Source of the DNA: Seriola aureovittata
Lineage: Eukaryota > Chordata > Actinopteri > Carangiformes > Carangidae
NCBI RefSeq assembly: GCF_021018895.1
Contig: NC_079384.1
Location: 13,369,640 to 13,433,639 of the forward strand
Direction: 5' to 3'
Length of the DNA stretch: 64,000 nucleotides
Position numbers and translations under genes: made by a program. Below the pieces are notes generated by a model. The model saw nothing but the letters and a program-made list of their open reading frames with translations. It searched no databases and was not told the DNA's origin. Of the stretch, positions 26,802 to 34,552 are shown piece after piece. Every line of letters begins with the position of its first letter. The first letter of the stretch is position 1.

Positions 26802-29800
26802 CACACCAACTGATCTCTCGATGTAGGGTAGATAGAGAAAGTATACTGTATTTAGTTGATTTGAATTTCATGTACTTTTACAGTAAGTCCTACAAATTCA
26901 CTTAGAACATGTGTGTCAGTGTAGTGATGTGCTGCTGGGGACTACCTGCCATCTCTCTCCTCCGTTGCAGATTTAATTTTTGCTAGGCCAAGCTTTTCCT
27001 TCAATCTTGCCTGAGGTAAAGAGGCCCTCGCTCAATTTAAAAGGAGAGGGTGGTGACCTTTCAAACGAGAGAAAAGCCATCACTTTCCAGGGTGTGATAA
27101 TAAGGTTATCCTATCAGATGTGTGATGGCCCCTTTCTTTGCTTCAAAAGACTCTTTAAATGCAGAAAGATCCATTGTTATTGCCTCTGTTACCAGATTTT
27201 TCTTCCAGCAGGTTTCAGCAGAAATTAGTAGTATCACCACAGTTTTTTTTCTCTTCCTCTAGCTTTATGTGTGATAGCATTTAGAGCTATGTAATGTATA
27301 AAAACTAAGTAAAACTCATCACGACCTTCACCATTATAGTTTCTCTGTCCATCACACTGGAGTACTGAATCCCATCTTGAATTTCCATGTCCTGTTGTCC
27401 CTCATAATATGTAGTGTAGCTATAGACTGAACAATTCAATAGCAGTAAGGACAATGTGATGGTAGCTAGCTAGCTAGGAGATCGTATACAGTGTATACAA
27501 TGAATAAGCTCTTAAAGCCTTCTCTAAGGACAAATACTTACGTCAGGAAAAGATGTACAACTCCATTCGCAAAAGAAAATATCCGTCTAATGTTAAGTTT
27601 TTTCTAAGTAGAAGTCTAAATATACCTGAACTGTACGTTGTGAACAATTTAAGCAGCCATGATTATGGTAGTAGCTGCTAAAAACCAGTACAGATTAAGT
27701 GCAACTAACAGTCTCTAGATTAGATATGACTGCATTTAATGCAAACATTTTTTTTTACTCAAAATACAAAATATTTTTTTAGATACTTTTTTATAAGTTT
27801 TACATTGAGTTAGGTGCTAATTTGCAAATGCTAGCATGCTAACATACCAAACAACAAGCTCATCAGTTTCTTTCCTTTTACTTATGTACACTACTCTGAG
27901 CACGCTCTAAGGACATGAAACCAAAACTAAAAAGTGAACATGATAACTTCAAAGCAGACACTGACTTTTAAGCTGAATTCTTTATTTTTCTGTTTTTTTT
28001 TTTTTTCTCTGTGGTGTCAGCCGGCAGCAGACGAGCGGCGGGGGCCTCGTCCACACTCCATGGTGCGTTCCTTCACCATGCCCTCCTCCCAGAGGCCGCT
28101 GTCAGTGGCTTCAGTCACCTCCATTTCCTCTGACAACTCCCCCTCCAGGCCTGGCTCAGATGGGTAACGACTGCTTCACAATTCTTTAGGGCATAAAAAT
28201 ACAGTACAACCTCTCTGGCCATTGGTCATGCCATTTGAGCAGTTTAAAAATTGTTTTTCTTTTTTTTTTTTTATATCTGTCGTTATCTTGATAAGTCAGT
28301 CTCAGGCCTTATATTTAACATTTTACTGAGATTTCCAGTTTCATTTCAAACTTAAGAGGATTTCTGAGGATGTGCTTATGCAATATTTAAAAAATTAAAA
28401 ATATTCAGAATTATTTTTTTGTTGAGTTCATGTACAGAGTATAATAAATCCTTACTACATTCATTTTGATGATTTATTCCCATTAAACTAGACTCAAGAT
28501 TAAAAAACACAACAGCAGTGTTTAGTTTTTTATGTAGTTTACTACTGATGGAGGAATACCTCAGTATTTTCTCTGACATGAGTCATGTATTAATTGAAGG
28601 CTGTATTGAAGCTGAAATTGAGTACTTACAAAGATCCTACTCTACCCTGCGTCCCAAGATGGTTCATGATTGATAAAGCTGCTTCAGGTGCACAGAGGAA
28701 AGGAATTTTGATTGGACAAATACCATATTATCTTTTATTCAGTTTTGCCCTGGAGCCTCTCCTGCCAAAGAAGCTACACACCAAGTCTCAGGACAAGCTG
28801 GACCGGGACGAACCTGAGAGGGAGCGAAAAGAGAAGAAGAAGGAGAAGAGGAACAGTAAGCACCAGGAAATCTTTGATAAAGAGATGAAGACCACGGAGA
28901 TCCAACTGCAGCCCACTGAAGCTGTCATACTCTCAGAGACGGTACTATTTTGCTCTTCCCTTCTCTCTCTCTCTCTCTGTCTCTCTCTGCAATGGAATTT
29001 GCTGTGGATATTCACGGATAAAAAGAGGACGATGTTAGTGGCAAGAAGAACAAACAAATAGTTTGAACTGGCAGCTACTCTGGATGCAACATGTTTCAAG
29101 CTTGGCACTCTCCCTCAGGCAGCATCATGATGTAGCTTTCTTCTTTGTGTGATTAGGGACCTGCAATGATATACCCTTTTTCCATTGTAGCTTGTGGATT
29201 CTTGCATATTCATGATTCCTAATGATTCTGGAGACCCAAGAATTTTCTTTTAGTGCCACCAAAACCTGTGATTGTTCACAAGAATAATCAAAATCAAATG
29301 GGCAGATTACCATAAACGTAATGCTTCTAATGCTTGAATTTTTTTCATTTTAGACCCTCCAACCCTCTCTAGTGTCATTCTCAAATTAGTTTTTTTAATT
29401 TGTTCACAAAATAACTAATGGCAAAAATGACTGTGAAAATGTATGCTATGGTTTTTATATTCTCATTTTAGTCATATTTTCTGCTCATTCATTTTAACTT
29501 TATTTTCCTCTTTCCCTGATATTCTCCCTTCTCACGTTTCTACCACACAACTACTCCCCCTCCATTCTCTTTGCACTCTACATGTCTTTATCTTCCCCCT
29601 CTCTCTGCTGCGCTCATGTTCCTCTTTACCCCGCTGTGTCCATTACCGTGGAGGTATCACTGTGTTCTGCATGCCCAGTGGGAATGTTCCCTTGCTAACA
29701 GCGTTAAGATAAGCACAGGAATGGGATCTAAAGGGGGGCCCCTGGCAGCGGTGGAGCCGTCTGGCTTGTGATAGGAGCTTCCTGCCTCAGGGGTCAAGGG

Positions 29801-32800
29801 TAGAGCACCTAAGGGTCTCTGGTGGTTACCGAGCAGTTGTAGGAAATAGTAGTTGCATTTGAATGTGTCGTCTGGGACGGAAAAGTCAAGAAATAGCTTT
29901 TTAACCCTCAATGCAAATTTCAGTTTTGTGTTTTAATATCCCAGATAAAAAAAAAATTACATCCCTGAATGAAGTGTGCTGTTATTTTCAGTGTCTCCCT
30001 TGTGGCTAGCTGTTTGAGTCTGGCCAATTACAAAGTTGTTTGTTAATGTAGCCTACAGTGTGGAATAGCCCTGAGGATATATCTTTTCATATTCAAATTC
30101 CAGCCATGAAGGTGGGAGAAAACCGTCTTTCACGCAAACAATTATTTGTAACCACAAATACGATATTGCAACCCAATGAGCCCATTTATCCAAATGGTTT
30201 CTCCTCCAGGGATACAAACAGCCAACTTAATATGTGCGTGGATACACATCAAACAGTCCCAAAGGAGATGTGAAACAAATTTTTCTCATTTACATAATTT
30301 TTTATTGATCTTCTGTTATTTTTCATCATAGACTCAACTCATTTGTGACACAGTAAATTTTGTCCTGAGTTCTGTTTTATTGACTTGTTGTGTAATTTAG
30401 GTTATAAGGCTTCCACATGATTTCGGTTGTCTGTCCGTTCGTCTTTTACTGTTTTGTCTATTGTGTCTTGTTCAGTCTGTGATTATTTTGGCACCTGACT
30501 TCAGTGTAATGCAGGTTGTCCGTCAGTCTGTCCCATATTTGTGTACGTGATATCTCAGGACGCCTTGAGGGAATCTCTCAAAATTTGGCACAAATGTTTA
30601 CTTGGACTCAAGGATGAACTGATTAGATTTTGGTGGTCAAAGGTCAGAGGTCACTATGACCTTTAGAGTCCTCATTACATACAGACAGGTGAAAAATTAA
30701 AGCAAAAAATGGTGTTCATCCCTCCAGTAGAGTCCAGAGATTTGCAGAATCAGTTCCAAGGAGCACTGAAACTGCTCCGGTGGCTCATGGTGGCCCAACA
30801 CCTTTATTTAGTTTTTCCCTTTAATTTGTCAACCATCTTTATGTATCTGTAATACCCATGGAATATATGAGTCTGAACAGACATAGATGCAAACTGCAAC
30901 TTGACAGGTTGGCCGAGGCATTCAACTGCGAGGCAGTAATTCTAAATATACTCAGTAATGTCTCACTTTCTGATAGTGACCACTTTGTTTTTCTTTATAC
31001 ATGCTCACACAGATCAGCCCCCTGCGGCCTCAGAGACCAAGGAGTCAAGTTCTCAACCAGATGGGGGGAGACCGCCGCCTCTCTGTGTCCCCTGGACCTC
31101 CTCTTTCTTCCTCCAACTCCTCCTCCTCACCAGGACCTCCACCCATCACACCCAGGAGCAAACTCTCCTTTAGCGCACTGCACGCTGTTTCCAGTAAGAG
31201 CGAGCTCACTTTACTTTCTCTCTCTCATTCAAACACACACACACACAACTGAGAGGTTACATCGTCTTTAGAGTAGAGCTTGCACAATCTCTTTAGGCCC
31301 TCTCTGCTTCCCCCTGGCTGTGTTTTATCTCTTGCATCACTGTTACCACATGCTGTGATGCACATGATGATGCTCAGTTTGATCTCAAAGAAAGCTCTAC
31401 TGTATGTGTGATATTGGCTACACTTCTTTAAATGGCCATGTAAATAATAACTGTCAGCACTCCAGATTTACCTCTAAATTTGTCTCTTTGTCACTGTGCT
31501 GGCTTCTAACACCGGGATCACACATAATGGCTCGATGTGTTAACTTGCTTATCAAGGATGTTCATTTCCTGAAAAGAAACCCTGCAATTGCTGCTTCAAA
31601 TTAATTCAACTTCACTGCTTTGCAATACAGACGTTACTTCAAATTCACACACATTGTTTTTTCTCTTAGAGTCATAAAGTGAAACATTTCCCCTGATGCA
31701 TTTTAGGACTCAGGTGAATGAGTTTCATCCCAGTGTCTTTTAAGTCTCAAGATTCCTGAATTACAGTTTAGTATTTCAACAACTTCTGTAAAGTTAGGGA
31801 CTTTCAAGAAACATATGTTTAAAAAAAGAAATAGTCAAAATCAGTGCAACAGAGGTTGAGATATCCTGGCTTGTAGTTGATTGCATGGATCAAGCTTCAA
31901 CAACTGTGGATGCAACACTACCCATAGTGCAGCTCTAACAGCATAACAACTAATAGCATCTTCGTGTGAGATCCTCCCTGCCTGCCTGGTCTTCAGCAAC
32001 ACAGGCTCTTAGTTATACATTCGTGGTAACACGTAACTTTAAACTCCCGTTACTATAATAACCCATTTAATAAATATTTATATAGTGCCCATAAATACTT
32101 AATGGGGGTTAAAGTTAAGTGTTACCAAATCTCTAGGCTCTAAGTCTGATGACATTATCAGGGTTTGGCTTCAAAGTTCCTACTTATTATGATTGAAATA
32201 AGTGAGTGCAGAAATTTCTCTTAAATTTGAATTGTCTTACATTGTTTCTCGTTTTTCAAAACATGTAATTAGCCTTACAGAGAAGAAATAGGCCGTGTGA
32301 TCTATTCTGTGTCCCAGACCTGCCATTTAAGAAACATTAATGTGGTTTGAGGATGAATGTGAGCTGATGTGCTCCCTCTTGCACAGGTCTGGAGCTGAAC
32401 GGGATGGGCTGCTCTGACAAGGGTGAAACCCCTCCTCCGCTGCCTGTGAAAGGCAGCACGGCTGATTATGGCAACCTGCTAGATAATCAAGACTTGACGA
32501 GTCCCTCGACGCCTCCACCACCTCCGCCACATCAAAGGGTAGGTGTTTTAATTAGGCCTGAGAGGAGCTCCTTAATGATGCATGGCACTTATAATGAAAC
32601 AAGAGGCCACTACACACAATTGACATTTGGGTCAACCTCCTCCACTGTCTCCTACCCCTGTACGTCCTGTACTAATGTGCGTCCATTCATGTCTCTGTGT
32701 GCGCATGCATTCTTTACACTCACATTTGTGCGTGTACTGCATTTGCACATCAGTTTTATAATCTGTGTCACAGAAGAGTGTAGGCATCATTTAGTAAGCA

Positions 32801-33735
32801 GCAAGGGCCTACACCCGCCTGTCCACCCCGCTGTTATTTATACTCGTTCCCCCCCAGCCGGCCCGGCGCTCAGACGTGATTGATTGGATGATTACTTTAC
32901 CTCTCACATCCATCAGGAGCTCTCCTGCTGTTAATCAGCAGCTCGTCTCTCCACACTCACCGACGTCTACGCTAGCCATCCTCTCGCCTCGCCACTCCGT
33001 TAACTAATCTTATTTATCCACTGTCACGGCCCATGGACAGGTAGTAAAAACGAAGCCTGGGCACACGGTGTGGCAGTAGACTGACAGCAATGTAGTGAGA
33101 GCAGATGTTCTGAGACTGAGTGACAGTCGCTCTTCATTTACAGTCCTTGATGCTGGCAGAAGTGAGGTCGTTGACGAGCATTACTCTTTGACTCTTGTGA
33201 ACTCAGGTGTCTGAGGAGGGTCACGTAGAGGAGAGAAAAGTACAAACATTTCAGACTTTCACTGTCTGGATTGAATAAAATCCAATTTTAGGCGTCTCTA
33301 GATTTTCAGTAAGTAAAGCTTAGAGTTCATTGAAATAACTTAATAGTTTGACTCATGGATGAAAAATAAATATGGCTAAAAATGGTTGAGGTTCTGACAA
33401 ATATGCAGTCTGACAATTTAAGGCACCGTTAAAACACCTAATCTGACATAGTGACCATCTTAAAAGACATAAATGTTGTGTAAGCTGATCCTGGCATTAG
33501 TTCTTGTATTAAAAGACCTGTCAATCATTTCGGAGGTGATGGCAGCTGTTTATCCTGTGTTTTGGATTTTAGTAGAAAGCCAGGTTGTCTTTACTTGAAA
33601 GTATTGAGAATTCAAGGCTGCTGTTTTGTCTGTTTGCAGCCCATTCCACCTCCTTTGCCCAGCAAGACCCCTCCACCACCTCCTCCCAAGACCACCAGGA
33701 AACAGGCCTCCATCGATTCAGGAATTGTACAGTGA
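1..33735 (+). CDS. dock1: dock1 (DOCK180), 3' part of gene: 18 terminal coding exons
   Basis: DOCK1 is a cytoplasmic Rac guanine-nucleotide exchange factor. It acts with ELMO and Crk in cell migration, phagocytosis and myoblast fusion. The 18 exons join in frame into 716 codons ending at TGA 33733-33735; the 5' part lies outside the window. Using local numbering (residue 1 at base 3), DHR-2 spans roughly residues 58-468. The ISP motif needed for Rac binding is at 330-332, and the segment with IVDPAVMGG (372-380) contains the valine nucleotide sensor known from DOCK structures. A Lys/Arg-rich stretch follows at about 530-550, and PxLPxK SH3 ligands lie near 651-656 and 689-694. The tail ending in SIDSGIVQ and the two proline clusters separate DOCK1 from DOCK2 and DOCK5, whose tails differ. 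All introns are GT-AG. I infer the full protein is near the family's usual 1,860 aa. Downstream, foxi1 lies in the same orientation. Confidence 0.95.
141..833 (+). other. dock1 intron, nothing recognised
   Basis: Contains a C-rich low-complexity stretch near 190-225. No gene or repeat family was recognised. Confidence 0.8.
834..874 (+). CDS. dock1: dock1 exon 2 in window
   Basis: A 41-nt micro-exon encoding [14 protein letters not shown]. The acceptor is TTCCTGCAG and the donor is GTAAGA. The last codon (Arg) is split with the next exon. It is too short to find as an ORF and was placed by splice sites and frame continuity. Confidence 0.93.
875..1281 (+). other. dock1 intron, nothing recognised
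   Basis: A 407-base intron with no gene, repeat or structured element that I could identify. Confidence 0.8.
1282..1372 (+). CDS. dock1: dock1 exon 3 in window: start of DHR-2
   Basis: Encodes [20 protein letters not shown] and ten more residues. This is the first helical (lobe A) part of DHR-2, which mediates dimerisation in DOCK proteins. Acceptor CCTGCCCAG, donor GTACAC; the exon ends in phase 0. Confidence 0.94.
1373..3665 (+). other. dock1 intron with T-rich tracts
   Basis: Contains pyrimidine and poly-T runs near 2787-2820 and 3154-3186. The short open frames here show no family resemblance and no splice continuity. Confidence 0.8.
3666..3785 (+). CDS. dock1: dock1 exon 4 in window: DHR-2 lobe A
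   Basis: Forty codons beginning [10 protein letters not shown] and ending [10 protein letters not shown], a DOCK-A lobe A signature. Acceptor CTCTTGTAG, donor GTAAGA. A CA microsatellite begins within about 10 bases of the donor. Confidence 0.94.
3786..5065 (+). other. dock1 intron with CA and AT-rich repeats
   Basis: An imperfect CA repeat lies next to the donor (about 3792-3820). An AAT-type low-complexity patch lies near 4875-4930. Nothing else was recognised. Confidence 0.75.
5066..5155 (+). CDS. dock1: dock1 exon 5 in window: DHR-2 lobe A
   Basis: Thirty codons beginning [20 protein letters not shown]. Acceptor CCCAATAG, donor GTAAGT; phase 0 at both ends. Confidence 0.94.
5156..5480 (+). 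other. dock1 intron, A-rich, nothing recognised
   Basis: A 325-base intron, A-rich in its second half (5330-5435). No gene seen. Confidence 0.75.
5481..5585 (+). CDS. dock1: dock1 exon 6 in window: DHR-2
   Basis: Thirty-five codons including [18 protein letters not shown], one of the most conserved DOCK-A blocks. Acceptor CCCCCAACAG, donor GTGAGT; phase 0 at both ends. Confidence 0.95.
5586..10738 (+). other. dock1 long intron (5.2 kb)
   Basis: Contains poly-A runs near 9797-9815 and 9956-9968. A patch at about 8025-8140 may be a very old interspersed repeat, but I cannot assign it. All open frames are short and lack family resemblance. Confidence 0.75.
10739..10880 (+). CDS. dock1: dock1 exon 7 in window: DHR-2
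   Basis: Encodes [20 protein letters not shown], then [11 protein letters not shown] and a Thr/Ser/Pro-rich loop. Acceptor TCCTTCAG, donor GTATCC. It ends one base into a Tyr codon completed by the next exon, which fixes the next acceptor. Confidence 0.95.
11023..11298 (+). mobile_element. tRNA-derived SINE
   Basis: The head resembles a tRNA D-arm region. GGTTCGATTCC at 11067-11077 is a Pol III B-box. The body ends with AAAGGGCTTTGAGTGG and GTGCTATACAAGTG, a 3' part I know from a common teleost SINE. About 275 bases, in sense orientation within the dock1 intron at 10881-11597. No flanking target-site duplication was confirmed and the family name is left open. Confidence 0.75.
11598..11679 (+). 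CDS. dock1: dock1 exon 8 in window: DHR-2 lobe B
   Basis: Encodes [20 protein letters not shown] then VSEQIV, between two split codons (Tyr and Ser). The acceptor is ACTGAAG rather than the nearby CCAG eight bases on, because only the former restores the family's YIQCFTV sequence and frame. Donor GTAAGC. Confidence 0.92.
11680..13697 (+). other. dock1 intron with CA and T19 simple repeats
   Basis: Contains a CA repeat at about 11703-11722 and a run of 19 T at 12784-12802. No gene recognised. Confidence 0.75.
13698..13782 (+). CDS. dock1: dock1 exon 9 in window: DHR-2 lobe B
   Basis: Encodes [20 protein letters not shown] then KDPDNEFA, a highly conserved DOCK-A block. Acceptor CCTCCACAG, donor GTAATT. 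Confidence 0.95.
13783..15662 (+). other. dock1 intron, AT-rich patches
   Basis: Has AT-rich low complexity around 15335-15385 and several poly-T runs. No gene or repeat family was recognised. Confidence 0.75.
15663..15749 (+). CDS. dock1: dock1 exon 10 in window: DHR-2 lobe B
   Basis: Twenty-nine codons: [20 protein letters not shown] then WFEVKSVST. Acceptor TGTCTACAG, donor GTGAGT; phase 0 at both ends. It leads directly into the ISP-containing exon. Confidence 0.95.
15750..17432 (+). other. dock1 intron, nothing recognised
   Basis: Holds the longest non-exonic open frame in the window (16215-16781). It opens with TTG, not ATG, and shows no recognisable domain, so I treat it as chance. 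Confidence 0.75.
17433..17609 (+). CDS. dock1: dock1 exon 11 in window: catalytic DHR-2 exon (ISP motif and alpha-10 insert)
   Basis: Fifty-nine codons carrying the catalytic heart of the [16 protein letters not shown] contains the ISP tripeptide at 17439-17447, whose loss is known to abolish Rac binding in DOCK180. [20 protein letters not shown] contains the alpha-10 insert with the valine that displaces nucleotide and Mg2+ in DOCK structures. Both motifs are intact, so the enzyme is predicted active. Acceptor CCTGCACAG, donor GTGGGC. Confidence 0.97.
17610..19081 (+). other. dock1 intron with a palindromic repeat
   Basis: Apart from the inverted-arm element at 17741-18050, it contains pyrimidine-rich runs (18480-18530, 18940-19080). 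The second of these leads into the next acceptor. Confidence 0.75.
17741..18050. repeat. Teleost interspersed repeat with long inverted arms
   Basis: The left arm (about 17741-17860) contains AGTTAGATGAAAAGATTGAT and TTAGCTTAGCATAAATACTG and ends in CTGGCTCTGT. The right arm (about 17940-18050) is a diverged reverse complement: GCCAGGCTAGCT, then AGTCTTTATGCTAAGCTAA, then GAGGTATCGATCT. The arms are separated by about 80 bases. The sequence matches a common fish repeat that I know by sight but cannot name. Confidence 0.65.
19082..19165 (+). CDS. dock1: dock1 exon 12 in window: DHR-2 lobe C
   Basis: Twenty-eight codons beginning [20 protein letters not shown] and ending LIAWQ. Acceptor CCTCTCCAG after a long pyrimidine-rich stretch; donor GTGAGA. 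Confidence 0.95.
19916..19955 (+). repeat. (GGGA)n simple repeat
   Basis: G-rich tetranucleotide tandem array of about eight units. The G runs could in principle form a G-quadruplex on the transcribed RNA. Confidence 0.9.
22878..23338 (+). repeat. Interspersed repeat with internal 145-bp duplication and nuclear-receptor half-sites
   Basis: Starts near ATGCCTCCATACCAACGACA and ends near GTACAACCACGAGGCAGTAA. Two diverged copies of an internal unit share CCTTGAGGG, GAACTGATTA and CAAAGGTCA, offset by 140-145 bases. A second, broken copy lies at 30512-30945. The terminal sequences suggest a medium-reiterated teleost repeat, possibly a non-autonomous DNA element. The class is not certain. Confidence 0.7.
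23577..23597 (+). repeat. (GT)n microsatellite
   Basis: About ten uninterrupted TG units. Confidence 0.85.
24479..24531 (+). repeat. (AC)n microsatellite
   Basis: About 20 uninterrupted AC units followed by a short interrupted stretch. It creates spurious Thr/His and Val/Cys open frames on both strands. Confidence 0.95.
25732..25754 (+). repeat. T23 homopolymer forming the polypyrimidine tract of dock1 exon 13
   Basis: Twenty-three consecutive T end nine bases before the exon at 25764, so the tract doubles as the splice acceptor's pyrimidine tract. Confidence 0.9.
25764..25901 (+). CDS. dock1: dock1 exon 13 in window: end of DHR-2
   Basis: Forty-six codons including [20 protein letters not shown] and the helix ending in EKVEKQYGV, which closes DHR-2. 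The acceptor (CTCCCACAG) is preceded by 23 consecutive T. Donor GTAAGA. Confidence 0.95.
26020..26690 (+). mobile_element. L1-like non-LTR retrotransposon ORF1 remnant
   Basis: The open part (26451-26684) reads [20 protein letters not shown], then [20 protein letters not shown]. This is the pattern of the RNA-binding core and C-terminal domain of L1 ORF1p-type proteins (a conserved RAHR motif, then a basic 'I-V-x-F' strand). Upstream, with stops and frame changes, fragments like [14 protein letters not shown] and [13 protein letters not shown] match the usual coiled-coil and RRM entry. It is decayed, and no ORF2 was seen. Inserted in sense within dock1. Confidence 0.65.
26765..26798 (+). repeat. 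(AC)n microsatellite
   Basis: Seventeen uninterrupted AC units. It makes a spurious Val/Cys open frame on the minus strand. Confidence 0.93.
28021..28163 (+). CDS. dock1: dock1 exon 14 in window: Ser/Arg-rich linker
   Basis: Encodes a linker with [20 protein letters not shown] and SPSRPGSDG. The RxxS/T motifs are typical of the phosphorylatable tail of DOCK1. Acceptor GGTGTCAG, donor GTAACG. It ends two bases into a Gly codon. Confidence 0.94.
28164..28742 (+). other. dock1 intron, nothing recognised
   Basis: AT-rich; no gene or repeat family recognised. Confidence 0.75.
28743..28941 (+). CDS. dock1: dock1 exon 15 in window: basic segment
   Basis: Encodes [20 protein letters not shown], followed by a highly charged Lys/Arg/Glu run and [14 protein letters not shown]. 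Basic stretches at this position in DOCK proteins have been linked to acidic phospholipid binding. Acceptor TTATTCAG, donor GTACTA. Confidence 0.95.
28942..31012 (+). other. dock1 intron with a broken repeat copy
   Basis: Begins with a CT-rich run (28960-28990) and contains the second copy of the half-site-bearing repeat. Nothing else was recognised. Confidence 0.75.
30512..30945 (+). repeat. Second, interrupted copy of the half-site-bearing interspersed repeat
   Basis: 30512-30665 matches the first copy (GTCCGTC run, TATCTCAGGA, CCTTGAGGGAATC, GATGAACTGATTAGATTTTG, GGTCAAAGGTCA). 30908-30945 matches its 3' end (CGAGGCAGTAATTCTA). The 240 bases between do not match the first copy, so this copy is either rearranged or interrupted by an insertion. 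Confidence 0.65.
31013..31193 (+). CDS. dock1: dock1 exon 16 in window: Ser/Pro-rich region
   Basis: Starts [16 protein letters not shown] and continues with [10 protein letters not shown], a serine run and [12 protein letters not shown]. Low complexity, presumably disordered. Acceptor CTCACACAG, donor GTAAGA. It ends one base into a Ser codon completed by the next exon. Confidence 0.93.
31194..32386 (+). other. dock1 intron with a small inverted-repeat element
   Basis: Contains a short CA run at 31231-31248 and the element at 32024-32127. No gene recognised. Confidence 0.75.
32024..32127. mobile_element. MITE-like element with ~24-bp terminal inverted repeats
   Basis: The left end TGGTAACACGTAACTTTAAA pairs with the right end, which reads GGTTAAAGTTAAGTGTTACCA less one base. 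About 104 bases in total with an AT-rich centre. The size and structure fit a miniature inverted-repeat transposable element. No clear target-site duplication was seen. Confidence 0.6.
32387..32538 (+). CDS. dock1: dock1 exon 17 in window: first PxLPxK SH3 ligand
   Basis: Encodes LELNGM, then [21 protein letters not shown] and a six-proline run ending HQR. PPLPVK fits the PxLPxK consensus of the Crk N-terminal SH3 domain. Acceptor CTTGCACAG, donor GTAGGT. Confidence 0.94.
32539..33639 (+). other. dock1 last intron, nothing recognised
   Basis: The reading frame of exon 17 runs on into this intron by chance until 32883. No repeat or gene recognised. Confidence 0.75.
33640..33735 (+). CDS. dock1: dock1 terminal coding exon 18: second PxLPxK ligand and stop
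   Basis: Encodes [20 protein letters not shown], then [11 protein letters not shown] and TGA at 33733-33735. PPLPSK is the second Crk SH3-type ligand. The C-terminal SIDSGIVQ closely resembles the DOCK1 terminus. Acceptor TGTTTGCAG. Confidence 0.96.
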   Translation, partial: PIPPPLPSKTPPPPPPKTTRKQASIDSGIVQ

Positions 33736-34528
33736 ACAAAGACGCTGACAGTAGGACCAAACAACACACTGACAACACAACAAAAACACCATCAGTACAG
33801 TAACCGCCCCACCCCTCCTGAAAAAGCGGTTGTTTTTACCCACACATTCCTCGCTCCCTGTCTCAGCTTGACAAGATGAATACCTCACTGCAGACCACCC
33901 CCTCTTATCATCTGTTTTCATTTTTTCATTTGCCTTCAGTTTGCAATGATGCAGTCCGCAACAGGGAGCATGTTGCACACATGAGTAGTCACTGAATTTG
34001 TAGATGCTGTCTACGACTGACACCAAGCCACTTCAAGACTTTTACCATGACATGAGATTGTGTTCAGATAGATAAGCTTGGACCAACAGCTTTCCAATAC
34101 TGACCCACTCTCAAGTATATGAGAGCACATAGCTCATTAAAGTATAATTCCTATCGCTTTTTATTCATATTCCCACTATGTACAGAGGTTTGTATATATG
34201 ATTTGATTTTATTTCAGGTTTTTTTGTATGTGATTTGATCATGACTCTTTTTGTATTAACGTATCATTAGATTAAGTGGCATTTATATGAAACAAAAAAG
34301 GGCCTGTAGGTTTTGAATTGACAGGGACTTGACAGAGTTGGTATGTGAGAACCTATCACGGATTTTATTGGTTAAAATTTTGGAGTGCACATACAACTAA
34401 CTCCTATCACATTATCATTGTTCAGACCTTGTCCTAGATTGCTGTAACCATGGATTTCAATAATATTGACTGTTCCCAATTCACTACTGACATGACTTCT
34501 GAATAAACTTTAAAATGTATGTATTTTT
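33736..34528 (+). other. dock1: dock1 3'UTR
   Basis: About 0.8 kb from the stop codon to just past the AATAAA at 34502. It is AT-rich towards the end and has a Pumilio-type UGUAUAUA at 34191-34198. The exact cleavage site is inferred, not seen. Confidence 0.75.
34502..34507 (+). terminator. dock1: dock1 poly(A) signal AATAAA
   Basis: Canonical hexamer 767 bases after the stop codon. A genomic run of 24 A begins 22 bases downstream (34529-34552), so cleavage probably falls just before or inside that run. Confidence 0.75.
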
Positions 34529-34552
34529 AAAAAAAAAAAAAAAAAAAAAAAA
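34529..34552 (+). repeat. Genomic A24 run after the dock1 poly(A) signal
   Basis: Twenty-four consecutive A. It could act as an internal-priming site in cDNA work. Confidence 0.9.

Larger units (their letters stand above)
25902..28020 (+). other. dock1 intron with L1-like ORF1 remnant
   Basis: Contains the retrotransposon ORF1 fragment, a CA microsatellite at 26765-26798, and T-rich sequence before the next acceptor. The rest is unremarkable. Confidence 0.75.

Noticed and set aside
141..33639. Nested antisense INSYN2A (FAM196A)-like gene, known inside mammalian DOCK1
   Set aside because: No long minus-strand coding exon was found in these introns. If it is present, it would lie further 5', outside the window.
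1..33735. dock2 or dock5 instead of dock1
   Set aside because: The C-terminal exons carry the DOCK1-type basic block, the PxLPxK pair and the SIDSGIVQ end. DOCK2 lacks this proline tail and DOCK5 has a different one.
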